The position numbers and the translations under genes are program-made. This document shows, piece by piece, positions 15,914 to 23,506 of a stretch of 64,000 nucleotides of DNA. The stretch is taken from assembly GCA_018240565.1 (NCBI GenBank), contig JAFEFO010000033.1:59737-123736 (forward strand). The letters run 5' to 3'. The stretch comes from Pseudomonadota bacterium (GTDB lineage Bacteria > Pseudomonadota > Gammaproteobacteria > Xanthomonadales > Rhodanobacteraceae). Every line of letters starts with the position of its first letter. Positions within the stretch are counted from its first letter, which is position 1. Under the pieces are notes generated by a model, which was given only the letters and a program-made list of their open reading frames with translations, made no database searches and was not told where the DNA came from.

Positions 15914-18697
15914 TCAGTCTTTGCCGCCGAAGCGGTAATTGACCTCGACGAAATACGCGCGGCCGACGGCGTTGAACCAGTTGCGCGAGTAATACGGATA
16001 CCCTGTCCAGGTGCTGTCGCGCCCGGGCTTGGTGTCGAACAGATTGTTGACGATGAAGGAAACGCTGGCGCGCTCGTTGAACCTGTAACCGAGCGATGCG
16101 TTGTACATGAACGTCGGGCCGAGGCGTTGCGTGCCGTCGTAGTTCGGCAGGCCGCCGAGGCGTGCGCCGTACAAGGTCGCCGAGAAGGCATCTTTCGACC
16201 AGTTCACCGAGTAGTTGGCCTTGCTGCGCGGGATCACATAGTCGTAAAGATCGGTCAATTCGTTGGTGACCTGGTCACCTTCGAACAACTGGATCTTGTG
16301 GTTGATCACATAGGTGTAGCCGAAGTTGAAGCCGAACGTACCCCAGCGTCCGGCTTCGAGCGCGTAGTGTGCGTTGAAGTCGATGCCGGACGTGCGGTCG
16401 CTGGCGGCGTTGATCGGCAACACCAGCACGGACGTGATCTGTTCCGGGTTGATTGCCGCATTTGCCGGATTGCGCACGACCTGCGTGAGGACTTGTTGGC
16501 ACAGGCCGGAGTTGATGTCGACGGGCGTGCCATCGATGGTCTTGCCGAGGCGGCAGTCGGCTTCCTCGCGCAGGATCAGGTCGCTGGTCTGGTATTCGAC
16601 TTCGTTCTTCAGGCGGATGTTGTAGTAGTCAACGGTGAAGTCCAGGCCACGCGCCGGCGACCACACGAAACCGCCGGTGAACGACTTGCTGGTCTCGTTC
16701 TTCAAATTGGTGTTGCCCACGCTGCGACCGTTGTAGGGCACGTCGCCGTTGGAGCAGTCGTCGATGAAGTCCGGTGCCGTATCCGGCTCGTCGCGGCGGC
16801 AACGGTAATAGTCGGTGCCGCTCGAACTCGACCCGCTCATGCCCGCATACAGGTACGACAGATCCGGAGCGCGGAAGCCGGTGCCGTAGGAGCCGCGGAT
16901 GAGCAGGCTCTCCAGCGGCCGGAACTCGAGGCCCAGCGCGTAGGTGAACTTGCCCGAGGAGTTGTCGCTGTATTCGTACCGATCGAAGCGGCCGGCGCCG
17001 GTCAGGGTCAGGGTGGAGAACAGCGGTGCGCTGAATTCCGCGCCGGCGCCGGCGTGGCTGCGCGAACCGATCGCATCGGTGTTGTGCAAATGGTAATAGC
17101 TGCCGTCCAGCGACAACGGGTCGGCCTTCAGCCCGAAGTACTGGGTGCCATATTCGGCGACGGCGGCGAAGCCGACCGGTCCGGCCGGCAGGCTGAACAG
17201 CTCGGTCGTGTTGATGGTTGCAGACAGTGTGTCGGCGCGACTCTTGTCGTTGTCGATCGAATCGCGCGTGATCGAGCGGAATTGGGCGACGGTGAGCGGC
17301 GTGTAGAAACGCGAATACGGCGCGTTGTAGATCTGCAAGCCGCTATCGGGGTCGACGCCAAGCGAGGGGCCCAGGTACAGCGCCTGCGCTTTCGCGGCAA
17401 CCAGCGCCGGCCACTTCTGTTCGAGCTGGTTCTGCGAGTGGCCGTAGGTCGCATCATAGTTCCACTTGCCGTCGTCCAGCGTGCCCTTGATGCCGGTGTT
17501 GAACGTCATGGCGTTGTCGATGTTGCGGATCATGCCGGGCTTGAATCCGCCATTTTCCTCGATCGTGAAATAGCGGCGCTGCCACTGTTCGATCTGACCC
17601 GTGGCCTGGTTGAAGAAGGGCGTCGGCGTGCAATCGCCGTTCAGTTTTTCGCAGTTCTGCCATTCCAGAGGCATCCAGTAGCTTTCCTGATGCGAAGTGC
17701 TGGCCATCAGATCGAGGTAGAAATTGACGCTGTCGCTCACGCGGTAATTCGCCGAGCCCCAGAAATTGGCTGCCTTGCGGCTGTTTTCCAGGGTGCCGTA
17801 ACCGATGTCGGCATAGCTGCCACAATAGTTGCCCCAGTTCTTGCGATAGGCATAGACGATGGTGCCCTTGTCGTAGGCCGCCAGTGCATCGCAGGTTGCC
17901 TTGCCCGGGTCGATGTAGTTTTCGTCTTCATCGAGGATTCCCCAGACCGGATCCGCGTAGATCTTCGAGGGCGGCGCAGGGCTGTCCAGGCGCGAGTCGG
18001 TGAAGTCGCGGTCGTACGCCCACAGCGGTTTCTTGTCGATCAGCTCCAGGCCGAAGACCGAGCTGAAGTCGCCCTTGTCCCAGCCGCTGAAGATCTGCAG
18101 GCGCTGCGAGCCGCCGCCGCCATGCTCGGTGCCGCCGACGCGGTAATCGATCGTGGTGCCATCGGCATGGCGCTTCATGATGAAGTTGATGACGCCGGAG
18201 ATCGCGTCGGAGCCGTATACGGCCGATGCGCTGCCGCTCAGGATCTCGACGCGCTCGATCATCGACGCCGGGATGCTGGAGATGTCGGTGAAGTTGCTGT
18301 CGCCGCCATACGATTGCGGCCAGTCGGCAATGCGGCGGCCATTGATCAGCACCAGGGTGTGGTTGGGGCCGAGTCCGCGCAGGTCGACGGCCTGCGCGCC
18401 GACCGAAAATCCGCCGGTGTACTGGTTGTTGTCGAGCGCGCCGAGATTCTGCGTCAGCGAACTCATGATGTCGGCAACACTGGCGAATCCGTCGCGCAAG
18501 ATATCCTGCGCGGTGATCGTCACCACCGGCGCCGGGCCTTCGATCTGCGCGCGTGGAATGCGCGAGCCGGTCACCTGGATGGTTTCGAGCTTTTGCGTGG
18601 ACGTGTCCGTCGATTGACTGGCATCCTGCGCCGATGCAGGCGCCGTGGAGAATGCCAGCGCAGCCATCGCTGCCAAGGCCAATGCGTTGCGTTTCAT
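15914..18697 (-). CDS. TonB-dependent outer-membrane receptor (copy 1)
   Basis: A 927-residue protein. The signal peptide is MKRNALALAAMAALAFS up to about SAQD. A TonB-box-like segment KLETIQVTGSRI precedes a plug domain with LRGLGPNHTLVLINGRR and GSASAVYGSDAISGVINFI. A large beta barrel ends in VEVNYRFGGKD. The Asn/Gly-rich loops and plug style fit the Oar-like or CarB-like receptors expanded in xanthomonads. Its ATG overlaps the stop of dgcN, so it is translated as the last gene of the D-amino-acid operon. The substrate is probably a D-amino-acid derivative or muropeptide, an inference from context. Copy 2 at 23507-26293 is a close paralogue. Confidence 0.92.
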   Translation of the reverse strand: MKRNALALAAMAALAFSTAPASAQDASQSTDTSTQKLETIQVTGSRIPRAQIEGPAPVVTITAQDILRDGFASVADIMSSLTQNLGALDNNQYTGGFSVGAQAVDLRGLGPNHTLVLINGRRIADWPQSYGGDSNFTDISSIPASMIERVEILSGSASAVYGSDAISGVINFIMKRHADGTTIDYRVGGTEHGGGGSQRLQIFSGWDKGDFSSVFGLELIDKKPLWAYDRDFTDSRLDSPAPPSKIYADPVWGILDEDENYIDPGKATCDALAAYDKGTIVYAYRKNWGNYCGSYADIGYGTLENSRKAANFWGSANYRVSDSVNFYLDLMASTSHQESYWMPLEWQNCEKLNGDCTPTPFFNQATGQIEQWQRRYFTIEENGGFKPGMIRNIDNAMTFNTGIKGTLDDGKWNYDATYGHSQNQLEQKWPALVAAKAQALYLGPSLGVDPDSGLQIYNAPYSRFYTPLTVAQFRSITRDSIDNDKSRADTLSATINTTELFSLPAGPVGFAAVAEYGTQYFGLKADPLSLDGSYYHLHNTDAIGSRSHAGAGAEFSAPLFSTLTLTGAGRFDRYEYSDNSSGKFTYALGLEFRPLESLLIRGSYGTGFRAPDLSYLYAGMSGSSSSGTDYYRCRRDEPDTAPDFIDDCSNGDVPYNGRSVGNTNLKNETSKSFTGGFVWSPARGLDFTVDYYNIRLKNEVEYQTSDLILREEADCRLGKTIDGTPVDINSGLCQQVLTQVVRNPANAAINPEQITSVLVLPINAASDRTSGIDFNAHYALEAGRWGTFGFNFGYTYVINHKIQLFEGDQVTNELTDLYDYVIPRSKANYSVNWSKDAFSATLYGARLGGLPNYDGTQRLGPTFMYNASLGYRFNERASVSFIVNNLFDTKPGRDSTWTGYPYYSRNWFNAVGRAYFVEVNYRFGGKD

Positions 18698-19746
18698 GCG
18701 ATTTCCCCTTGCGTGTGTGGGCAGGCTTGTGAGGGTGGATTCAAGTTGGCGAGCAACAGTTCGACGACCGCCTCGGCTCCCGTGGCGATTGGATCGAAAG
18801 CGATGAGACCGGTTTCCTCGCGCGTGGCTGCGAGCGCGCGTTCGCGTTCGTGCTCGCTCATGCCGCGCGTATTGAGCGCGATCGCGACGCAACGTGCGGC
18901 GTGATTGGTCAGGCGCGCGGCTTGCTCGTTTGCGGCGATGCAGGCCGCGAGCGTTGGCAAGGGATAGTCCGGATAGCCATCGATGTGCGTGCGGCGCGGG
19001 TCATGGCAAACCACCAGCGCGTCGGGCTGCGAGCCGTGCAGCAGCGCAAGACTGACGCCGGCATAGGCCGGGTGGAACAGCGAACCCTGGCCTTCGATCA
19101 CATCCCAATGACCGGGCGTGTTGTCTGGCGACAGCGCCTCGGCGGCGCCTGCGGTGAAATCGCAAATCGTCGCGTCGATCGGGGTGCCGGCGCCGGCGAT
19201 GAGAATGCCGGTCTGGCCGGTGGCGCGAAAATCGGCGGCGATGCCACGGCGCGCCAGTTCACGATGGATCGCCAGCGCCGCATATTTCTTGCCGACCGCA
19301 CAATCGACGCCGACGGTAAGCAGGCGCTTCCCGGAGCGCTTGCGTCCCGATGCGATCGTGTTGGGTTCGGTGCCGTGGCGCACGTCGATCAGGCGCACAT
19401 CGAACTCGTGCGCGGCGTCGCGTATCGCCGGGATGTCAGCCAGGCGCGTGTGCATGCCGCTGGCGATATCCATGCCGGCACGGATCGCCGCGACGATCGC
19501 ATCGATCCATTCCGGCTCGATCGCGCCGCCGAACGGGGCCACGCCGATCACCAGCGTGCGCATGCCCGCGGCCGCGGCTTGTGCCGGCGTGTAGTCGCGC
19601 AGGCCGAGGTCGACTGCCTCGCCGCTGAGCCGGTACTGTCCGCCGCACAATTCGGGACGCCAGTCGAGGATGCCGCTCGCGGTCTTGGCGTCGAGCAGGT
19701 TGCGGATATCGCCGAGGAACAACAGATATGGCGCGTGGATGTGCAT
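18694..19746 (-). CDS. dgcN: DgcN family N-acetyltransferase (DUF1611)
   Basis: A 350-residue protein starting MHIHAPYLLFLGDIRN. Family blocks are present: PELCGGQYRL, LVIGVAPFGG, LLTVGVDCAVGKKYAAL (a P-loop-like segment), FRATGQTGILIAG and HWDVIEGQGSLFHPAYAG. In the described D-glutamate pathway, DgcN acetylates D-Glu and DgcA racemises the N-acetyl derivative. Both genes are in this operon. The annotated start excludes a 28-residue upstream extension that lies in the preceding gene. The stop overlaps the receptor ATG (ATGA) and the deacylase gene ends four bases upstream, so coupling is tight. Assignment comes from recalled family sequence. Confidence 0.85.
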   Translation of the reverse strand: MHIHAPYLLFLGDIRNLLDAKTASGILDWRPELCGGQYRLSGEAVDLGLRDYTPAQAAAAGMRTLVIGVAPFGGAIEPEWIDAIVAAIRAGMDIASGMHTRLADIPAIRDAAHEFDVRLIDVRHGTEPNTIASGRKRSGKRLLTVGVDCAVGKKYAALAIHRELARRGIAADFRATGQTGILIAGAGTPIDATICDFTAGAAEALSPDNTPGHWDVIEGQGSLFHPAYAGVSLALLHGSQPDALVVCHDPRRTHIDGYPDYPLPTLAACIAANEQAARLTNHAARCVAIALNTRGMSEHERERALAATREETGLIAFDPIATGAEAVVELLLANLNPPSQACPHTQGEIA

Positions 19747-19750
19747 GGAA

Positions 19751-21256
19751 TCAGCGCCTGGGTTCACGGCGCAGGACGCGGCCGGGGAAGGCGCCGGTCG
19801 CCTTGCCGTCCTGAAAAACCAGCGTGCCATTGACCCAGACCCGGTTGATGCCTGCGGACAAGGCTTCGGGGTCTTTCGTGGTGGCGCGATCGGCCACCGT
19901 GGCCGGGTCGAACAGCACGAGGTCGGCGAATTCGCCGGGACGGATTTCGCCGCGGTCGTGCAAGCCCATGTGTTGCGCGGACAGGCCGCTCATCTTGTGC
20001 ACGGCTTCCTGCAGCGTCAGCAACTTCTGTTCGCGCACGTAGACGCGCAGCACGCGCGTGAACGCGCCGGCGCCGCGCGGATGCATGTTGTGCAACATGC
20101 CGTCCGAGGAAATGTTCGCGTTCGGCCAGGCGATGAACTTGGCGATATCGCGTTCGTCCATGCTCGTGGCGATCACGTTCACGCTGCCGTCGACAGCCTG
20201 CGCTTCACGGATCAATGCCATCGCCGTTGCCGGTGCATCGGTGCCGCGTTCGCGCGCGATGTCGGCCACGGTCTTGCCCGCAAGCGATGGGTCCGGGGTG
20301 AACTTCGCGATCAGCAAGCCCTCCGGCGGCGCGAGGTGCTCGAGCGCAAATTCCGCGGTGGCGCGATTGTCGAAATCGCGCTTGGGCCACATCACGGTCA
20401 GGGTGCTGTGCCAGTACGCATAGGGATAAACGTCGAGCGTCGCCTCGACGCCCTCGGCGCGCGCCTTGTCGAGCACGGCGAGGAAGCGGTCGGCCTGGCC
20501 CCACCAGTCGGTCATCGCGAGCTTGGCATGGCTGACCTGCACCGGAATCTTCGCCTCGCGGCCGATGGTGATCACTTCATCGAGCGCCGCCCACACCTGG
20601 CGATCCTCGCTGCGCATGTGGCTGATGTAACGGCCGCCGTACTTCGACGCCACGCGCGCGAGTGCGACAATCTCGGCGGTGTCGGAATAGATGCCCGGGT
20701 CGTATTCCAGGCCGGTCGACAGGCCAAGCGCGCCGGCGCGCATGTCGGCGGCAAGCAGGCGCTCCATCTTTTCGATCTCGGCGGGCGTCGCGTGGCGCTT
20801 GTAGTCGTCGCCGAGCACCATGCCGCGCAGCGTGTTGTGGCCCGAATACGAGGCGATGTTCAGCGCGGCAGGGCGGGCCTCCATCGTGCGGAAGTAATCG
20901 GCCAGCGGAGTCTCCGAGCCGCCGTCCTGGCCGACGATGATCGTGGTGATGCCCTGGCTCACCGCCGCAAGGGCGGTGCGTTCCTGCTCCAGGCCATCGC
21001 CGTGGTGGCTGTGCGTGTCGATGAAGCCAGGCGCGAGCACGAGGTCTTTGGCATCGACGACACTGTCGCCGGCTTTCGGTTCGATCTTGCCGATGGCGGC
21101 GATCTTGCCGGCGCTGACGCGCACATCGGCATGGCGAGGCGGTGCACCCGTGCCGTCAACGACAACGGCGTCGCGCACGACGAAGTCGGCCGCTGCGACC
21201 GCATGGCCGACCAGCAGCAGCGCCAACAGCAATGGAGTCAGTGTTTGGTTGATCAT
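19751..21256 (-). CDS. N-acyl-D-amino-acid deacylase (D-aminoacylase)
   Basis: A 501-residue secreted or periplasmic amidohydrolase. The signal peptide MINQTLTPLLLALLLVGHA probably ends after AVAA. The metal-dependent hydrolase motif GFIDTHSHHGDG is near residue 75. Further D-aminoacylase blocks are GLSTGLEYDPGIYS, SHMRSEDRQVW, SSDGMLHNMHPRGAGAF and GEFADLVLFDPATV. It removes the acyl group from N-acyl-D-amino acids, here probably N-acetyl-D-Glu or a similar compound. It lies between dgcA and dgcN, with gaps of 38 and four bases, in one operon. The signal peptide implies that deacylation happens outside the cytoplasm, before uptake by the inner membrane. Confidence 0.9.
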   Translation of the reverse strand: MINQTLTPLLLALLLVGHAVAAADFVVRDAVVVDGTGAPPRHADVRVSAGKIAAIGKIEPKAGDSVVDAKDLVLAPGFIDTHSHHGDGLEQERTALAAVSQGITTIIVGQDGGSETPLADYFRTMEARPAALNIASYSGHNTLRGMVLGDDYKRHATPAEIEKMERLLAADMRAGALGLSTGLEYDPGIYSDTAEIVALARVASKYGGRYISHMRSEDRQVWAALDEVITIGREAKIPVQVSHAKLAMTDWWGQADRFLAVLDKARAEGVEATLDVYPYAYWHSTLTVMWPKRDFDNRATAEFALEHLAPPEGLLIAKFTPDPSLAGKTVADIARERGTDAPATAMALIREAQAVDGSVNVIATSMDERDIAKFIAWPNANISSDGMLHNMHPRGAGAFTRVLRVYVREQKLLTLQEAVHKMSGLSAQHMGLHDRGEIRPGEFADLVLFDPATVADRATTKDPEALSAGINRVWVNGTLVFQDGKATGAFPGRVLRREPRR

Positions 21257-21294
21257 GGGAATGTTTCGCCTGGATGGGCAGGGACGGATACGGC

Positions 21295-22284
21295 TCAGCC
21301 CCAGAGTGCCGCGTCGGGCGGCGAGACGATGCCGCGCTCGTAGCGCAGGCCGGGGACACGGTCGCGGCCGATCAGCAGCGGGCCATCGAGGTCGGCGAAG
21401 CGTGCCGAGCCGGCGACGAGCGTTGCCGGCGCCATGCCCAGTGAGGTGCCTTCCATGCAGCCGACCATGAGGCCGAAGCCGAGTTGCCGTGCACGCGCGG
21501 CCATGCGCAGCGCTTCGGTGAGTCCGCCGGTCTTGTCGAGCTTCACGTTGATGATGTCGTAGCGTCCGCGCAGCGCGTCGAGATCGGCACTGACGTGCGC
21601 CGATTCGTCGGCGCACACCGGCACGCGCCGTTCGATCCGCACGAGCGGGGCGTCTTCGCCGGCAGGCAGCGGCTGTTCGATCATCGCGATGTTCGCGGTG
21701 TGCAGCGCAGGCATGACGGTTTCGAGCAGCCTCGCACTCCAGGACGCATTCGCGTCGACGATGATCGTCGCCGTCGGCGCAGCCGCACGCACGGCGTCGA
21801 CGCGCGCGACGACGTCATGTGCATCGAGCTTGAGCTTGATCAGCGCATCCGGGCCATCCGTGGCGACGAGGGCGCGTGCCTTGGCTGCCTGGCAAGCGGC
21901 GTCGCCCACGCTGATCGTCTGTGCCGTGCGTACCGCACCCGGCGCGGGAATGCCGGCCAATTCCCAGGCGCGTCGGCCGGATTGTTTTGCGCGCAGGTCC
22001 CAGACCGCGCAGTCGACAGCATTGCGGGCAGCGCCGGGAGGCGCGCTATCGTGGATCCGATCCCAGCCCTCACCATGAACCAGGCGCGCGGTGAGATCAC
22101 GCACGTCGCTCATCACGCCGGGAACGCTCTCGCCATAGAAATTCGTCGGGGTGCATTCGCCGCGGCCGACCGCACCTTCGTGCGCAAGCGTGACCACGAC
22201 CACGTCGGCGTAGTGGTAGGTCTCGCGCGCAATGACGAATGGCGCGGCGAGTTCCCAGCGTTCATGGCGGACCTGAGCCTGCAT
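21295..22284 (-). CDS. dgcA: DgcA family N-acetyl-D-Glu racemase / dipeptide epimerase (enolase superfamily)
   Basis: A 329-residue muconate-lactonising-subgroup enzyme. Metal and catalytic blocks are LIKLKLD (KxK lysine), IIVDANASW, MIEQPLP, VCADES and INVKLDKTGG (second lysine). These are shared by Ala-Glu dipeptide epimerases and the DgcA racemases. The adjacent dgcN favours DgcA, while L-Ala-D/L-Glu epimerase is the main alternative. Either activity interconverts the D and L forms of a glutamate-containing substrate. It is the first gene of the operon; an AT-rich promoter region with candidate operators lies just upstream. Confidence 0.85.
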   Translation of the reverse strand: MQAQVRHERWELAAPFVIARETYHYADVVVVTLAHEGAVGRGECTPTNFYGESVPGVMSDVRDLTARLVHGEGWDRIHDSAPPGAARNAVDCAVWDLRAKQSGRRAWELAGIPAPGAVRTAQTISVGDAACQAAKARALVATDGPDALIKLKLDAHDVVARVDAVRAAAPTATIIVDANASWSARLLETVMPALHTANIAMIEQPLPAGEDAPLVRIERRVPVCADESAHVSADLDALRGRYDIINVKLDKTGGLTEALRMAARARQLGFGLMVGCMEGTSLGMAPATLVAGSARFADLDGPLLIGRDRVPGLRYERGIVSPPDAALWG

Positions 22285-22313
22285 CCGGCCTGCCCCCCGG
22301 CAGATATGTCATA

Positions 22314-22350
22314 TTTATGCCATAAAATACATTATGAAATAAAATTGTCA
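22314..22350 (-). promoter_or_regulatory. Candidate RpiR operators at the dgcA promoter
   Basis: The stretch is strikingly AT-rich against its surroundings. It holds the palindrome TTTATG-C-CATAAA (22314-22326) and TGAAATAAAATTGTCA (22335-22350), which resembles the TGAAAT-type sites of RpiR-family regulators. The rest of the 212 bp gap (22285-22496) shows nothing else of note. Confidence 0.4.
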
Positions 22351-22496
22351 ATTCGACGCGGAGGCTGTCCAACAACCGGGTCTGGCGCCCTCCCGGTACT
22401 TGCTGGCCTGGTTGGAAGCCGCGGCAGAGGCGCCGGCCTGTTCGACATGACCGCCGGCGCGACGCCCGGCTCAGATCGGTTTCATGCAATGGTCAT

Positions 22497-23411
22497 TCAC
22501 GACCGCGCGCGAGTCGCCGTGTGCTTGCGCACGCGTTTTCCGACATGGCCAACGAATTCCTGGTAAAGATCGGATACGCGCGTGAGCCGCCGTTCCACGC
22601 GATCGCCGAGCGCGAGCACGACGCCATTGGCCAGCAGTGCCAGCGCTGCCAGGATGGGCACCGTGGTGCCCCAGAAGATTCCGCTTTCCGTCGGCAGCGC
22701 CAGGATGTGTGCCGTGTACTCGCTGGCCCAATGACAGTACTTGTCGGTGATCACCACCAGCGGCAGCCTGCGTTGCCGGCAATTGCGGGCGAGCAGTTGC
22801 GCCTGCCGCGAGTAACGGCGCGTTTCCACGATCACGACACAGTCCTCAGGCGTGCCATCGACCAGGATCTCCGCGAAACTGCCGGCGGCGAGATCCGCCA
22901 CCCGCACTCCGGGGCGCACATACTGGAGAAAGTGGGCGAAGTGTGCCGCGAGCCCCCTTTCTGTCTGGAACCCGACGATGTGCAGCGTCGAGCATTGCGC
23001 CAGGCGCTGGACCACGTCCTGCCATTCGCGGGATTCGGCAAGACGATAGACTTCGATGATGCCGGCGATGGTCAGGTCCAGGTCGCGCTGCAAGGCCGGC
23101 TCGCGGTTCGAGGTCTGCAGCATCGTGCGCAAGCCTTCGCCGATCGGCCATGGCGCGACGGCGACGTCGAACTTGAACGCCGTCTTCAACTCGCGGAAGT
23201 TGCGGTATCCAAGCCGCCGGCAGAATCGCCCGACCGTCGCCCCGCTGATGGCCAGCTTGGCCGCAAGCGAATTTGCGGTCTCGAACGGTATCGACTGGCG
23301 ATTGGTGAGCAGGAAGTTGGCAATGACCCGTTCCGCAGCGGTCAACTCCTCCATCTCGCTGCGCAGCAGGGCGAACAGGCGCCGGTCTGCACTGTGTTGC
23401 TTTTTTGGCAT
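22497..23411 (-). CDS. RpiR/MurR family transcriptional regulator
   Basis: A 304-residue protein. The N-terminal HTH (about 15-90) reads LTAAERVIANFLLTNRQSIPF, then LAAKLAISGATVGRFCRRLGY. A SIS sugar-isomerase domain (about 125-280) contains LHIVGFQTERGLAAHF and LVVITDKYCHW. This family typically senses phosphorylated sugars; MurR, for example, responds to MurNAc-6-phosphate. It sits between the receptor copy 2 gene and dgcA on the same strand, so it is the likely regulator of the whole cluster. A role in sensing a cell-wall-derived metabolite would fit, but is inferred. The start at 23411 is followed by the basic MPKKQHSADRR. Confidence 0.9.
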   Translation of the reverse strand: MPKKQHSADRRLFALLRSEMEELTAAERVIANFLLTNRQSIPFETANSLAAKLAISGATVGRFCRRLGYRNFRELKTAFKFDVAVAPWPIGEGLRTMLQTSNREPALQRDLDLTIAGIIEVYRLAESREWQDVVQRLAQCSTLHIVGFQTERGLAAHFAHFLQYVRPGVRVADLAAGSFAEILVDGTPEDCVVIVETRRYSRQAQLLARNCRQRRLPLVVITDKYCHWASEYTAHILALPTESGIFWGTTVPILAALALLANGVVLALGDRVERRLTRVSDLYQEFVGHVGKRVRKHTATRARS

Positions 23412-23506
23412 CGGCGACGATTCCCTTGCTGGGGCCGCAGCGGCGTTCCGATGAGTCCGCCGGCGCGGCGGCTGCCGTGGCTGCCGCCGCGCCGGGATCC
23501 GGACGA

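Noticed and set aside
16127..18904. Plus-strand open frame of 925 codons opposite receptor copy 1, and a similar 958-codon frame at 23405-26281 opposite copy 2
   Set aside because: Both are antisense shadows produced by high GC and codon bias. They have no ribosome site, and their products are Val/Arg/Ala-rich without domains. The minus-strand frames encode clear receptors. Their parallel presence just reflects the paralogy.
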